Below are positions 1 to 8,432 of a stretch of 17,728 bases of DNA, piece after piece. A program made the position numbers and the translations under genes. Numbering within the stretch: position 1 is the first letter of the stretch; each line of letters opens with the position of its first letter. The stretch covers positions 1 to 17,728 of the forward strand of contig JADJQF010000023.1 in assembly GCA_016712885.1 (NCBI GenBank), given 5' to 3'. The notes below the pieces were generated by a model, which saw only the letters and a program-made list of their open reading frames with translations, ran no database searches and was not told the origin of the DNA. The DNA comes from Candidatus Flexicrinis proximus (lineage in GTDB: Bacteria; Chloroflexota; Anaerolineae; Aggregatilineales; Phototrophicaceae).

Positions 1-194
1 GCACGAGGTTGATCAGGTTCGCTGCGGTGCGGCTATACTCATCGCCCGAAGCGGCGTTCCTGTCGGCTGAGTGAGTGCAGACAGAGCCAACGCGAGACCT
101 GCAAAGGCGATTGTAAAGACGATAAACCAGCGGTTGCATCGCATCATGGGCTCTTTCTGTCAGTGATGGTCCGCACGTTGACAAATTCAATCAT
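1..194 (-). pseudogene. nosY: NosY, ABC permease of N2O reductase maturation (5' part, frameshifted)
   Basis: NosY is the membrane permease that works with the ATPase NosF and periplasmic NosD to supply the CuZ centre of NosZ. The window holds only its first ~65 codons. An ATG at 194 follows a GGAGAAG ribosome site and starts MIEFVNVRTIT. A different frame then reads NRWFIVFTIAFAGLALALS, the typical first transmembrane helix of NosY. A third frame gives SRTAANLINLV, another conserved NosY stretch. At least two single-base frame changes (near 145-165 and near 50) are therefore needed. The start lies 39 bp after the nosF stop, as expected for an operon. The family call is fairly sure. Whether the gene is broken or the consensus is wrong cannot be told from here. 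Confidence 0.72.
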
Positions 195-233
195 GATCTT
201 CTCCCCGTACCACAAGTTCACCTTCTGATCAGA

Positions 234-1072
234 TCAAAAGTCTTCGACCGGGATGTTCGCGAGTTCCAGCGAACGCAAGGGAGCAATTTTGCCGGTCAGA
301 TTGACCTGAACGTACACGCTGCGTCCATTCGGCATTGTAGATAGCCGTGTTCGCTAAGGACTTTTAGCGTGTCTGCCGTGCGATGGGTCCCCACCCAGAT
401 CCGCAGCCAGCCCGGTGCAGCCCGAGTTTCCCCGCCAGGCTACGGGGTCGGCACTCCAGCGCCAAACGTCCCTGATCCAGCACAAGCACGCGGCTCCTAA
501 GGAGACGACCTCCGTCGATGCGGTGCGACGAGAAGACAATCGTCTTCCCGAGTGATTGAGCATTTGGACGGGTGTATAAAATCCGCTGTGCCTGCACATC
601 GAGATCGCCGTCGGCTCATCCAGAACCAACACCGGGGTCGGCAAGCAAAGCGACCGTAAGCGCCAAACGCTGCTTCATGCCACCAGACAGCATGTTTACC
701 CGTTTGTCGCGATGGACTGTCCGATGCATCTGCTCCAGCAGGTTGTTCACACGATCACAATGAGTCCTCTTGAGGCGCGCAGAGGAAGCGCAGAGTCTCC
801 AAAACGGACATATCGTAGAAGACGGCTTCCTGTGGCACATAGCCGATCGCAGCGCGCCGCCTTTGCCGTTATGGCCGACGTCGATGCCATTGACGACTCA
901 GTTCGCCCTCGAACCCTGAACACCAAGGGAGACAGCGCAAGGTCGTGGTCTTGCCTGCGCCATTTGCGCCCCATAGCGCCACAGATTCCCCGGCTTCAAT
1001 AGTGAATGAAACGTTATTCAGCGCGGCGACTTTTCCATACCGTTTTGTCAGGTCCTTCGCAGTGATCATCAT
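234..1072 (-). pseudogene. nosF: NosF, ABC transporter ATPase for N2O reductase maturation (several frameshifts)
   Basis: NosF hydrolyses ATP for the NosDFY maturation transporter. The start MITAKDLTKRYGKVAALNNVSF is followed by the Walker A GANGAGKTTTLR. A second frame gives IGYVPQEAVFYDMSVLETL and the ABC signature LSGGMKQRLALTVALL. A third gives VLVLDEPTA (Walker B), and then GKTIVFSSHR with the H-loop histidine. The last frame reads VYVQVNLTGKIAPLRSLELAN and ends at TGA 234-236. The total of about 280 codons suits the family. At least four to five frame changes occur between about 950 and 330. Two lie around 935-945, where CTCCCTTGG and CAGGGTTC would each fit with one base removed or added. 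All catalytic motifs are still recognisable, so the damage is recent or is an artefact. A GGAAAGAG site precedes the ATG. Confidence 0.78.
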
Positions 1073-1086
1073 GATCTCTTTCCGGT

Positions 1087-2541
1087 TTAGGGCTGGCCTT
1101 GCTGGCTCGTTGATGTTTCGGTATGGCTGCCCCCGGAAACCAGAGCCACGCAAAGCGTAAATACAAGTGCCGACACCAACAGTCAGCAGCAGCAGCGTTA
1201 CCGCAACGACGGGAAGCGAACTCGGCTGTGACCCTCTCCGACATTCCGATCGGCATGGTGAAATTCATCCTTGGGGCTTCATCGATAACCTAGGGGTCCG
1301 GACGCAGTGAGGGAAATGCGGATGCCGCAAAGTCGATAGCCTGACTCGCTGGACTGAAGGTAGAACAACCTGAGGATAGGTTCACTGTCTACAAGACTCT
1401 CAAACAGTTTCTCGGCGCGGAATGGCATGTCGCCGACTCCATCGCCGTCGCGATCGTAGCCCACATAATTGCCGCAGTAATTCCCAATGCCGTCTTTGTT
1501 CCAGAGGTTCCCCAACAGATTGCCGCGCCCCTGGACACCGATCTGCTGATAGTTTTCGAGGAAGGTGTTGTACTGGAAGATGTTGCGCTTGACCGACGGC
1601 AGGCCGATCAGCCCCACATCGTTATAGGCGATGAAATTCCGGCTGAAAGTGTTATATTGGTCGTAAAGCGAAGGAGAGTTATCGAGGTAGATTGCGGCAA
1701 CGTTACCAACAAACGCGTTGTCGCTGACTTGCGCGTAATCCATATCTTTCAGCGCATTCCATAGCCACTGGCTCCACGATTATCGACGATCTGATTTCGG
1801 TCATAATCAGCTCCTGCGGAATACATCATGTAGCGCCGACCGCATTGTGCTCGATGATGTTGTCCTCGACCACAGCGTTCTCGTTATACATGAAGTGCAG
1901 ACCGTACCGGTTGTGGTGAATATAGTTGTCGCGGATCGTGATGTTGTCGGCATACCAGATCAGAATATCGCGCGCGAACGATATCTCGTTGCCTGCGAGT
2001 TGGACGTCATTGCTGTACCAGACCCGGATGCCATCACCGCGCATGCTGTCTTCCAGCTGCTTACCCTGAATAATGTTGTTCTCGGCGAAGTCCACCAGAC
2101 GCGTCCGCGAAATAAATGCCGAACATCACATCGGTCAGCAAATTGTCGCGAACCGTGACTTGCGTACCCTGAACGACGATACTGGTGTCCTCGTGGGCAA
2201 AGACTTTGCCCGCTGCCACGCAGAGTGAAACCGCTAAAGACGACCTGCGGTGCGTTAATCAATACCAGGCTGCCCACGCCGTGACCATCGATGACCGGAT
2301 CATCGATCCCAATGAGCGAGACGGTCTTGTCCAACTCCAGTGGTGCCGTATGAATGCCCCGTGTACCTCGATGATGTCTCCTGCATTTGCCACGGCCAGG
2401 GCCGCCTCTATCGTTGTATATAGTCCATCTTCTGCAACGACAAGGATGGCCTGTGCCTGCAGCGGCACTTGCAGGACGCTCAGCAGGATTGCCAGGGGTT
2501 GGCAGAAGTATCGCGCGGATGACAACTTCAATTCGGCGCAT
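1087..2541 (-). pseudogene. nosD: NosD, periplasmic beta-helix copper-site maturation protein (frameshifts and one stop)
   Basis: NosD is a secreted right-handed beta-helix protein that brings copper or sulfur to apo-NosZ with NosFY. A hydrophobic leader (FCQPLAILLSVLQVPLQAQA) precedes VVAEDGLYTTIEAALAVANAGDIIEV. CASH-type repeats follow, such as DPVIDGHGVGSLVLI, DNYIHHNRYGLHFMYNENA and NAFVGNVAAIYLDNSP, and then the late NosD block LLGNLWNKDGIGNYCGNYVGYDRDGDGVGDMPFR. Pieces lie in different frames, with changes near 2357 (a CCCC on the plus strand, one base short), 2205, 2095, 1825 and 1355. There is also an in-frame TAG at 1290-1292 after RPDP. The C-terminus appears to be a membrane anchor (VALVSGG in the last frame) ending at TAA 1087-1089. 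The start is uncertain: ATG at 2541 or a TTG nearby. The gene begins 15 bp after the upstream stop. Confidence 0.78.
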
Positions 2542-2556
2542 GATCGGCTCGTCTCG

Positions 2557-3222
2557 TCATTTCGGTTTGGGTGTCCTGCTCGCCAGTTTCATGAGCAAAG
2601 CAGCAGCGATCAGGACACTTCCTGCAGTAATGATGAGCCAACCGGTATCGACATGTGCGACTGTCTTGAACTGCCCGATCACGCCCTCACCAAGGATGGG
2701 CGGCGTAAAAGGCTGAATCGAACTGGACAGCGGCGCATAGGGATCAAGATTCTGCCCGTAATGGTTCATCCAGAAGGCAAGGTCGGCCAGGAACACGAAT
2801 GGAAACGACAGCGCCGGCGAGTCAGCAGCCACGTCCAGCGCCTCGACCAGAACGCCGCAATTCCCAGAAAGGCCACCATGATTGCGACCGCCGGGATTGC
2901 GATCGATCGCTCCAAGCTGGCAGCTTCATAAAGAGACTTCATGCCGATGTAATGGTTCAGGCCGTCGATTTCGCGCACTTCGTCAAGTTTGGGATCTTCG
3001 TCACCGGTCATATAGTTGACGAAGACGCGCATTTCCAGCCCTCGGGATATTGCGGCGCTTCCAGCACCAGCCCCAGTAGGGAAATCCGATCGAGACAACG
3101 AGCAGGACGGCGGCCACCAGAAAGAAACCGGCAGGCAGCAGTTTGCGCAGACGGCGTGATGATGTCAAACCACTGTCCTTTGCATTTCTCGTTCCCGATG
3201 GAGATATCGCATTTGTGGTCAT
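2557..3222 (-). pseudogene. Conserved membrane protein of clade II nos clusters (frameshifted)
   Basis: This is a protein of roughly 220 residues with about four membrane segments, located directly after nosZ. I know similar proteins only as unnamed members of clade II nos clusters; no biochemical role is established. The first frame has a basic N-terminus and the helix LLPAGFFLVAAVLLVVSIGF followed by PYWG. The second has MRVFVNYMTGDEDPKLDEV, then LNHYIGMKSLYEAASLER and a helix. The third has FPFVFLADLAFWMNHYGQNLDP, GEGVIGQFKTVAHVDTG and a last helix ending ASRTPKPK. Frame changes fall at CCCC 3071-3074, CCC 3039-3041 and around 2830-2860. At the first two, one extra G/C restores the frame. 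The ATG at 3222 has an AGAGAGG ribosome site. The conserved NHYIGM and GxNLDP stretches suggest a periplasmic role in NosZ maturation or electron supply, which is inference. Confidence 0.6.
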
Positions 3223-3248
3223 ATCAGACCTCTCTTATCTGGCGGGGA

Positions 3249-3280
3249 TTAGGTGGCAGGGCGATCGCTCTGCCACCTAA
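3249..3280 (-). promoter_or_regulatory. Intercistronic stem-loop between nosZ and the downstream nos genes
   Basis: Two perfect 11-bp arms (TTAGGTGGCAG and CTGCCACCTAA) flank a 10-bp spacer that itself contains the palindrome GCGATCGC. The element sits 18 bp after the nosZ stop and before the ribosome site of the next gene. On the transcribed strand no U-run follows, so it is not a typical intrinsic terminator. An mRNA-stabilising or partial-termination role that favours nosZ over its maturation genes is inference. Confidence 0.6.
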
Positions 3281-3298
3281 GTTGACTCGCTGGCGCCG

Positions 3299-5290
3299 TT
3301 ACGGCTTCACCATCATGTAGCCCATCATTTCGAGATGTAGGGCTGAGCAGAACTCGGTACAGTAGAAGCTGAACACACCGGCGCGGTTGGCATCAAACTC
3401 GAAAGTAATTGATTCGCCGGGCTCGATGCTCAGGTTGATGTTGTAGAACGGGATAGCGAACCCGTGGGTTGCGTCGCGTGCACGTTCGACATTGGTGATC
3501 GTCCACGTCACATGGTCACCGGCTTCGATTTCGATGTGCTCCGGAGTCATGTGGCTGCGCACCGCTGTCATCCGTACGGTGACGTTCTTGCCGTCTCGGG
3601 TTACGCCTTCGGTGCCTTGTGTGACAGCATTAGGGTCGACGGACTGCGTGACCGGATTCCAACCCACTTCAGGATAGACTTCCCAGGCATGAAGCTTGTC
3701 CGCCCTGATAATCTGGGCGTAGTGCGGCTCGGCACCGGTAATCGGCATGTCGTACAGAATCTGCGTCTGATCACCGGGCTGTGAGATGTCGATCAGTTGG
3801 AGATTCTGCGGAAGAAGCGGGCCTGTGCTTAGGAACCGGTCCACCGACCATTTATTCAGCGCAACCAGGAAGCGCCCGTCCGGCGTCGTGGTGTCGCCTT
3901 CAGCGGCGGCAAGATGTCCCACGTTGTACTGAACTGGCGTCTTGTTGATGAGTGTCCATCCATCCTGCGGGCGATACCCCTCCGCGCCGATGCTCCAGCG
4001 CGCCACCGCACTGTCGAGGAACAGGCTGGTGTATGCATAACCCTGGTCGTCATAAACCGTATGGAGCGGCCCAAGGCCCAATTCGACTTGTGCTTCCAAC
4101 ACGCTCTCGAGCGCCAGCACGGGTACTCCGAAGACATCGGTCTCCGCCGGACCAGCGGCAATCGCATCCTGGATTTTCTGGAAGCTGTAGACCGACACGT
4201 GTGGGTCAAGCTTGCCGCCGATGGTGATGAAATCACCCTTCGGGGTCACATCGGCCCCGTGCGGGCTGCGAGGTTCGGGTGCCAGATACAGCAGGTCATT
4301 CTCAATGGCAGTTTCGAGCGGGATCACCTGGAACCCGTTGACATCAACAGATCCACCAGCCTGGAACACTGCTTCTGCCGCATCCAGATTGATCATGTGC
4401 AGGTAATCGACTGCGCCGCGGCTAACTCCAGCTTCAAAAGGCGGATTGCCCTTCTCAATACCACCCGTCGCCATTTCCGCATTAAAAGAATTGCAGAACA
4501 CCCAGCCTTCCGAAACAGCTTTGCCCGAGTCACACAGATCCTGCCAGTACGGCGGCAGTTCCATCGCAAAAGACTGGCTGAAGTCAATTCGGCCTGCATC
4601 CCGATCGAACTTCCAGAAGGTGATCATGCCGCTGTAGGCGGTCTGATAGTCCTCAATCGGCGCATACTCGCCGCCAAGTGGAAGTCCATACTGTCCGCCT
4701 TCCACGATGTACTCCGTGTTTGGAGTCACAAAAGTCCCACCGTGATCATTCATGAATGCGGGATTGTGGACAATCTGCTTGGTCTCAAAGTCCCGCAGGT
4801 CGATCACCGCTACGCGGCCGTTCGCCTTATCGCCGATGAACAGCCACTGTCCGTCATATTCGCCATTCGTTTCGCTCAAGGCCGGATGATGCGTATCGCC
4901 CCACAGGATTTCCTGTCCGTCGATATATCCTTGTTCCAGTATTTCGTTCCCGGCACCGTAGCCATAGCCCTGCCACGGTTCCGGCGCGAATACCGAGATC
5001 AGGCGCAGGAGGCGCATTGAAGGCATACCGATCGCCAGGACCTGACCGCCCTGACCGGCAGATGCGAACATGACATATTCATCAAGGACACCGCTGGGTG
5101 TGTAGGTCATCGCCGCGGCCCGCATGTCAGCCTCAGTCAGTCCACGCTGTTCAGCGATCGTCTGCCAATCCAGCCCGCTGCCTTGTGCGCTGCTGACCGC
5201 ATCAGGTGCAACAGCGACCGCAACGAGCGCCAGAACTGCAATGAGAGACCCAATGAGAAGCAATTTCGAGGATATTCGTAGATTGGCCAT
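3299..5290 (-). CDS. nosZ: Nitrous-oxide reductase, clade II, Sec-exported
   Basis: NosZ reduces N2O to N2 in the periplasm using a CuZ and a CuA centre. The 663-residue protein starts at ATG 5290, after a GGGGACGGGAA ribosome-site stretch. It has a Sec signal peptide (residues 1-36, SSKLLLIGSLIAVLALVAVAVA) with no twin arginine, the mark of clade II. The open frame extends 23 codons further upstream, but that part lacks family character. CuZ-domain signatures include GDTHHPALSETNGEYDG (H134, H135), NDHGGTFVTPNTEY, HGADVTPKGDF, GPLHTVYDDQGYAYTSLF and NVGHLAAAEGD. The C-terminal cupredoxin domain ends in the CuA motif CTEFCSALHLEM (C644, C648, H652, M655). All 1992 bases are open, unlike the maturation genes downstream. 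A CRP-type operator with a -10-like hexamer precedes it. Confidence 0.97.
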   Translation of the reverse strand: MANLRISSKLLLIGSLIAVLALVAVAVAPDAVSSAQGSGLDWQTIAEQRGLTEADMRAAAMTYTPSGVLDEYVMFASAGQGGQVLAIGMPSMRLLRLISVFAPEPWQGYGYGAGNEILEQGYIDGQEILWGDTHHPALSETNGEYDGQWLFIGDKANGRVAVIDLRDFETKQIVHNPAFMNDHGGTFVTPNTEYIVEGGQYGLPLGGEYAPIEDYQTAYSGMITFWKFDRDAGRIDFSQSFAMELPPYWQDLCDSGKAVSEGWVFCNSFNAEMATGGIEKGNPPFEAGVSRGAVDYLHMINLDAAEAVFQAGGSVDVNGFQVIPLETAIENDLLYLAPEPRSPHGADVTPKGDFITIGGKLDPHVSVYSFQKIQDAIAAGPAETDVFGVPVLALESVLEAQVELGLGPLHTVYDDQGYAYTSLFLDSAVARWSIGAEGYRPQDGWTLINKTPVQYNVGHLAAAEGDTTTPDGRFLVALNKWSVDRFLSTGPLLPQNLQLIDISQPGDQTQILYDMPITGAEPHYAQIIRADKLHAWEVYPEVGWNPVTQSVDPNAVTQGTEGVTRDGKNVTVRMTAVRSHMTPEHIEIEAGDHVTWTITNVERARDATHGFAIPFYNINLSIEPGESITFEFDANRAGVFSFYCTEFCSALHLEMMGYMMVKP

Positions 5291-5367
5291 GCGCGTTCCC
5301 GTCCCCTTAACTAAAGTAATTCGAAAAGACTGCTCGGTACTGCACGACGCAGCACTCATTCAGTCTC

Positions 5368-5410
5368 ATCATGGAGCGGAACTGGAAAGCGAGATGTGAC
5401 CCAGGTCACA
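5368..5410 (-). promoter_or_regulatory. CRP/FNR-type operator and predicted class II promoter of nosZ
   Basis: The operator TGTGACCCAGGTCACA (5395-5410) is a perfect dyad. A -10-like CATGAT (5368-5373, 4 of 6 consensus bases) has its centre 32 bp downstream of the dyad centre. This is the geometry of an activator bound at -41.5. The implied start near 5361 leaves a leader of about 70 nt before nosZ. The site is one of three related sites in the window. Binding by the neighbouring regulators is inference. Confidence 0.72.
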
Positions 5411-5424
5411 TGGGAGTTGCGGGG

Positions 5425-6143
5425 TTAGCGCGCTTCCTGAAGTGCAATCTTGCGTAGGGCGTCGGGGTTGTGAATCAGGATGCTGCTGCGAGAAAGCCGA
5501 ATTAGGCCATCATCTTCGAACTTTCTGAAGACACGATAAACGACTTCGCGTGCTGTTCCCACCATCTCGGCGAATTCCTGCTGGGAGAGCAAACGGTCAA
5601 AGATGATCCCGTCATCATGGGGCGACCTTCTGCATCGGCAAGAATTGTCAGAACGATTGCAAGGCGTGATGCAACGTCGCGGAACGCCAAATCATGAACC
5701 AGCGTGACAAACTGCTTGAGCCGCCCCGTGATCAATTGGAGAAAGACATCCTGAAGATCGGCATGCTCGTCCAACAGCGACTGCAGAACATCCGGCGCCA
5801 GTTGAATGGTGGCAGCAGGTACGAGCGTTGTTGCCGAATAGGGGCTTGGCATGGCAGTTGAGAGCGATTTGGCACCTAGGCAATCTCCCGGCATCGGTAG
5901 TGCCAGAATCTGACACTTGTCTTTTGATTGACGATACAACTTAACTCGACCTGACAGAATCGCGAAGAGACCGGTGGGCGGATCACCCTGGCGATAGAGG
6001 TCTGCACCCGCCGGATACTCAACCAGCTGCGCCCTTTCCGCGATGCAGCGATGTGTTCGCGGGCTGAGTACCCTGAATAAGTGAATCCTGGATAACGTAT
6101 CTGTGGGGACCATCTTACAGGCACCACTTTGATTACTTGTCAT
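5425..6143 (-). CDS. Crp/Fnr-family transcriptional regulator, second copy (frameshift before the HTH)
   Basis: An effector-binding cyclic-nucleotide-type beta-roll covers residues ~20-110 (YPAGADLYRQGDPPTGLFAILSGRVKLYRQ, then PGDCLG), followed by a dimer helix. After AEGRP the continuous frame runs out of homology and stops at 5502. The next frame gives the true C-terminus: DDGIIFDRLLSQQEFAEMVG, the recognition helix AREVVYRVFRKFEDDGLI, and an end at TAA 5425-5427. The change falls at the GGGG of 5619-5622, where one more base restores the full ~239-residue protein. No Fnr-type N-terminal cysteine cluster is seen. The start is uncertain. ATG 6143 would be almost leaderless on the predicted promoter, and ATG 6113 (MVPTDTLSRIHLF) fits the family length better. 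The gene lies between crp-like copy one and nosZ, so it is the likely nos regulator. Confidence 0.82.
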
Positions 6144-6176
6144 TACGTCAGCGTAGAGGAATAAGTACCGGTTTGA

Positions 6177-6192
6177 TGTGACGTATATCACA
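6177..6192 (-). promoter_or_regulatory. CRP/FNR-type operator upstream of the second Crp/Fnr gene
   Basis: TGTGACGTATATCACA is an exact TGTGA-N6-TCACA dyad. It extends by one further matching base pair on each side (A/T at 6176 and 6193, then G/C). It touches the stop codon of the upstream regulator gene and lies 34 bp ahead of ATG 6143. A class II geometry would place the transcript start at about 6143, so either the mRNA is leaderless or translation starts at 6113. The position suggests autoregulation. Confidence 0.75.
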
Positions 6193-6912
6193 TCAGACTG
6201 ATGAGGTTTGCCCGTCGCAGGCACAAGGATTGTGCAATGAGGCTGAGTTCAGAATGATGATTCGCCCCATCTCGTTCCTGATGGCGCCAACCTTTTCCAG
6301 TTCAAGCAAATGACGGGTAACAACTTCCCGCACTGTTCCCGAAAGTGCGGCCAGGCGTTCGTGGGTGAGCTCGACAACCGATGGTTCTGTCGCGAGGTCC
6401 GCATACTTGATAAGGCAGTCATTGATACGATCAGAAACAGTCCATACGCCGAGCACCTCAGTTACATGCGAAAGATGTTCCAGACGTTGACTGTAAATGT
6501 GAAGCAGCGCCTTGACTAAGTGAGGCTCGTGCTGTCGCAATTGTTGAAGGGCATCCTTCGGCAGGATGAACAAGGTGGTTTTGTCGAGGGCCTGAGCCGT
6601 AGCTGGGTTCGTCTCCATATCGAACAGGGGGCAGCCTCCAAAACACTTTCCCCTGTTCATCAGGCAAAGACCCTGAACGCGCCCGTTCAGCGACTGCTTG
6701 ATGATCTTCACCCGTCCCTCGAAAACAAACCACAGGGACTCGGATTGATCGCCTTCTATAAATATAACCTGTCCGGGCGAATAGACCTGACGCAGCATGA
6801 TGCTGGCCAGACCGTCAAGCTGCCCGTCTGTCATGTCCCTAAACGCTGGAACTTGCTGGAGTTCGTCTGCTTTGACAGGATGATTCATTGTCAGAGCCCA
6901 GCCCTCAGTCAT
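6193..6912 (-). CDS. Crp/Fnr-family transcriptional regulator, first copy
   Basis: This intact 239-residue regulator has a cyclic-nucleotide-type beta-roll (YSPGQVIFIEGDQSESLWFVFEGRVKI, residues 44-70) and a long dimer helix. Its C-terminal winged helix (LTHERLAALSGTVREVVTRHL, around 182-202) has R195-E196-x3-R200 in the recognition helix, the CRP pattern for TGTGA half-sites. Where many relatives have GE near the effector pocket, this one reads CLMNRGKCFGGC, with cysteines at 83, 90 and 94. Two more (C230, C232) lie in the tail. They could bind a metal, an Fe-S cluster or sense NO or redox state, but this is inference. The start could also be ATG 6888; neither has a good ribosome site. Only a TGTGAC half-site overlaps the start region. 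The second copy follows after a short gap that holds the operator. Confidence 0.85.
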   Translation of the reverse strand: MTEGWALTMNHPVKADELQQVPAFRDMTDGQLDGLASIMLRQVYSPGQVIFIEGDQSESLWFVFEGRVKIIKQSLNGRVQGLCLMNRGKCFGGCPLFDMETNPATAQALDKTTLFILPKDALQQLRQHEPHLVKALLHIYSQRLEHLSHVTEVLGVWTVSDRINDCLIKYADLATEPSVVELTHERLAALSGTVREVVTRHLLELEKVGAIRNEMGRIIILNSASLHNPCACDGQTSSV

Positions 6913-7607
6913 TGTGACGGAAACGGGTGAGTTAGTTTTACCCTAACGCACTCCCTACCCAACACGTCCCGTCTTTCGAATGAAAAGATATATACAACAT
7001 CTCGTCAGATCTGTCGATTCCCCAGCGCCAGCAGCCCAAGCTCGCCTACCATCGTCTGCCGAAAAGTGCTTGTCGCAGCGTCCGTCGCGGAGTATGTAAA
7101 TGGTCCAGAGGGTCTACTTTTTCACTACACCTTGTGTCCAAAAGGCTCTGACGACGGATAATTGTTTCCCCGGAGGGAGTAATACTACGGATGGAGTTGC
7201 AGCCGCCCTTCGCATATCTCAGCGAAGTGGTGCAGCGCGTGCGGGACGGTAGCGTGATTGAGGGGCAAGCACAAACCGGCCGTGAGGCTGGCTAACGTTC
7301 GGTTTTCTTCCCGATAAGTGAACTCTACGGGCAGAAATCCGACCACGGAACGCCCCTCAGTCCCCCGCTTACTGAATTCCTCCAACGTATTGCATTCCCT
7401 CAGTACACGCAGGTTGCGCTACTGTTGACCTCCTAGCTGCAAGGATTGACTTTGCGGTGGGCCAAGAGAGGAAGTGACTCTCTCAACCCACCTCGGAGTA
7501 TCGTCGCGGAGGTTAACGCACTCCTCTTCACAGGATAACACGGGGGCGTTGCGTCCAACTTTCGCCGATGGTTTCGCACAAACATCGTTCGGTGGAGGAT
7601 GTAAGAC
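6913..7607. other. Gene-free region between the nos block and parA
   Basis: About 695 bp lie between divergent units, and I see no convincing gene. Contents are: an inverted repeat GTTAG-N7-CTAAC at 6931-6947 just upstream of the first Crp/Fnr gene; a nested hairpin at 7456-7492; and the parA ribosome site GGTGGAGG at 7591-7598. A 34-codon frame at 7191-7295 (plus) and a 66-codon frame at 7185-7385 (minus) overlap each other and match nothing I recognise. The region probably contains the promoters of the first regulator and of parAB. Confidence 0.5.
7456..7492. promoter_or_regulatory. Nested inverted repeat upstream of parA
   Basis: The outer arms GGTGGG and CCCACC and the inner arms AGAGAG and CTCTCT are all perfect. 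They are separated by 3-nt bulges (CCA and CAA), with a 7-nt loop GAAGTGA. The element lies about 115 bp before parA and has no U-run. It could be an operator for ParA/ParB autoregulation or a leader RNA structure; its role is not shown. Confidence 0.5.
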
Positions 7608-8432
7608 ATGACTCGAGTTTTCGTTTTTACCAATCACAAAGGGGGAGTCGGAAAATCGACATCCGCCACAAATTGCGCGCTCGGCATCGTCTCGATGCTG
7701 CGGCATGCAAGCGCGGCCAATTCACGCGTGCTGCTGATCGATACTGACAGCCAGGCGCATGCCACACTGGTGACGACTGGCACCAAGAACTACGGCGCCG
7801 ACGACAGCCTGTATACCGTGCTGATGGCCGACCGGCCGAGCGCGGCACAGACGCTGCTCAAGTGCATCATACCGTCCACCTGGGACGAAAGTCTGCACGT
7901 CCTCCCGGCCTCCCTGATGCTTGAAGGCGCCGAGCGCGAGCTGATGGGCCTCGCCGGCGCGCCTTACCGCCTGGCCGACCCCCTCAACCAGATCGCCAGC
8001 CGCTACGCCGCGATCGTGATCGACACACGGCCGTCTTTCTCGTTGATGACCGAGATGGGGTTGATCGCTGCCACCGATGCCATTGTGCCGGTCGAGCCGC
8101 GCTACCTCGAAACGGTTGGCCTGATGAGCGTGATCGGCAAGATCAACGACATTCGCGACGGCTGGCGTCAGCCGAACCTGCGCGTCAGCGGCATCCTCGT
8201 CACGAAAATGAACTGCCGCGTGCGCGGCCACAACCACCTGCTCGACGAACTCAAAGCCCACAGCGTGCTCGGCAAGCTGCTGATCGGCGTTGTGCCAGCC
8301 AACGAAGCGGTCTCCTACTCGCACCAGAACCACCAGAGCATTTTTGACTACGATCCGAAAGCGCCGGCGAGCAAAGCCTACATGAACGTGGTGGCGAAGC
8401 TCGTCCAGATGATCCTGACGGGCGGTGCATGA
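7608..8432 (+). CDS. parA: ParA-family partition ATPase
   Basis: This Walker-type ATPase forms gradients on the nucleoid and moves ParB-bound plasmid or chromosome copies. The 274-residue protein has the deviant Walker A KGGVGKST (residues 11-18, signature lysine K11), the A' motif VLLIDTDSQA (41-50) and the Walker B-like IVIDTRPS (136-143, D139). A later segment, VSGILVTKMN, is typical of the family. There is no N-terminal DNA-binding extension, so it is of the short Soj-like form. The ribosome site GGTGGAGG lies about 10 nt ahead of the ATG. The stop overlaps the parB start by 4 bp (ATGA), so the two are translationally coupled. The gene is on the opposite strand from the denitrification genes. 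MinD or another ParA-like role is unlikely given parB and rep next door. Confidence 0.95.
   Translation: MTRVFVFTNHKGGVGKSTSATNCALGIVSMLRHASAANSRVLLIDTDSQAHATLVTTGTKNYGADDSLYTVLMADRPSAAQTLLKCIIPSTWDESLHVLPASLMLEGAERELMGLAGAPYRLADPLNQIASRYAAIVIDTRPSFSLMTEMGLIAATDAIVPVEPRYLETVGLMSVIGKINDIRDGWRQPNLRVSGILVTKMNCRVRGHNHLLDELKAHSVLGKLLIGVVPANEAVSYSHQNHQSIFDYDPKAPASKAYMNVVAKLVQMILTGGA

Noticed and set aside
3914..5020. Long 368-codon plus-strand frame across nosZ
   Set aside because: It is antisense to a clearly recognised nosZ, has no family features and is a by-product of codon bias in a G+C-rich gene.
6913..6918. TGTGAC at the start of the first Crp/Fnr gene as a fourth operator
   Set aside because: Only one half-site is present; no TCACA follows at the required spacing.
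7185..7385. Small frames before parA: 34 codons plus strand (7191-7295) and 66 codons minus strand (7185-7385)
   Set aside because: They overlap on opposite strands, match no family I recognise and lack well-spaced ribosome sites.
7722..8333. 203-codon minus-strand frame across parA
   Set aside because: The sequence is low-complexity with many His and Val, typical of a shadow frame; parA on the other strand has all its motifs.
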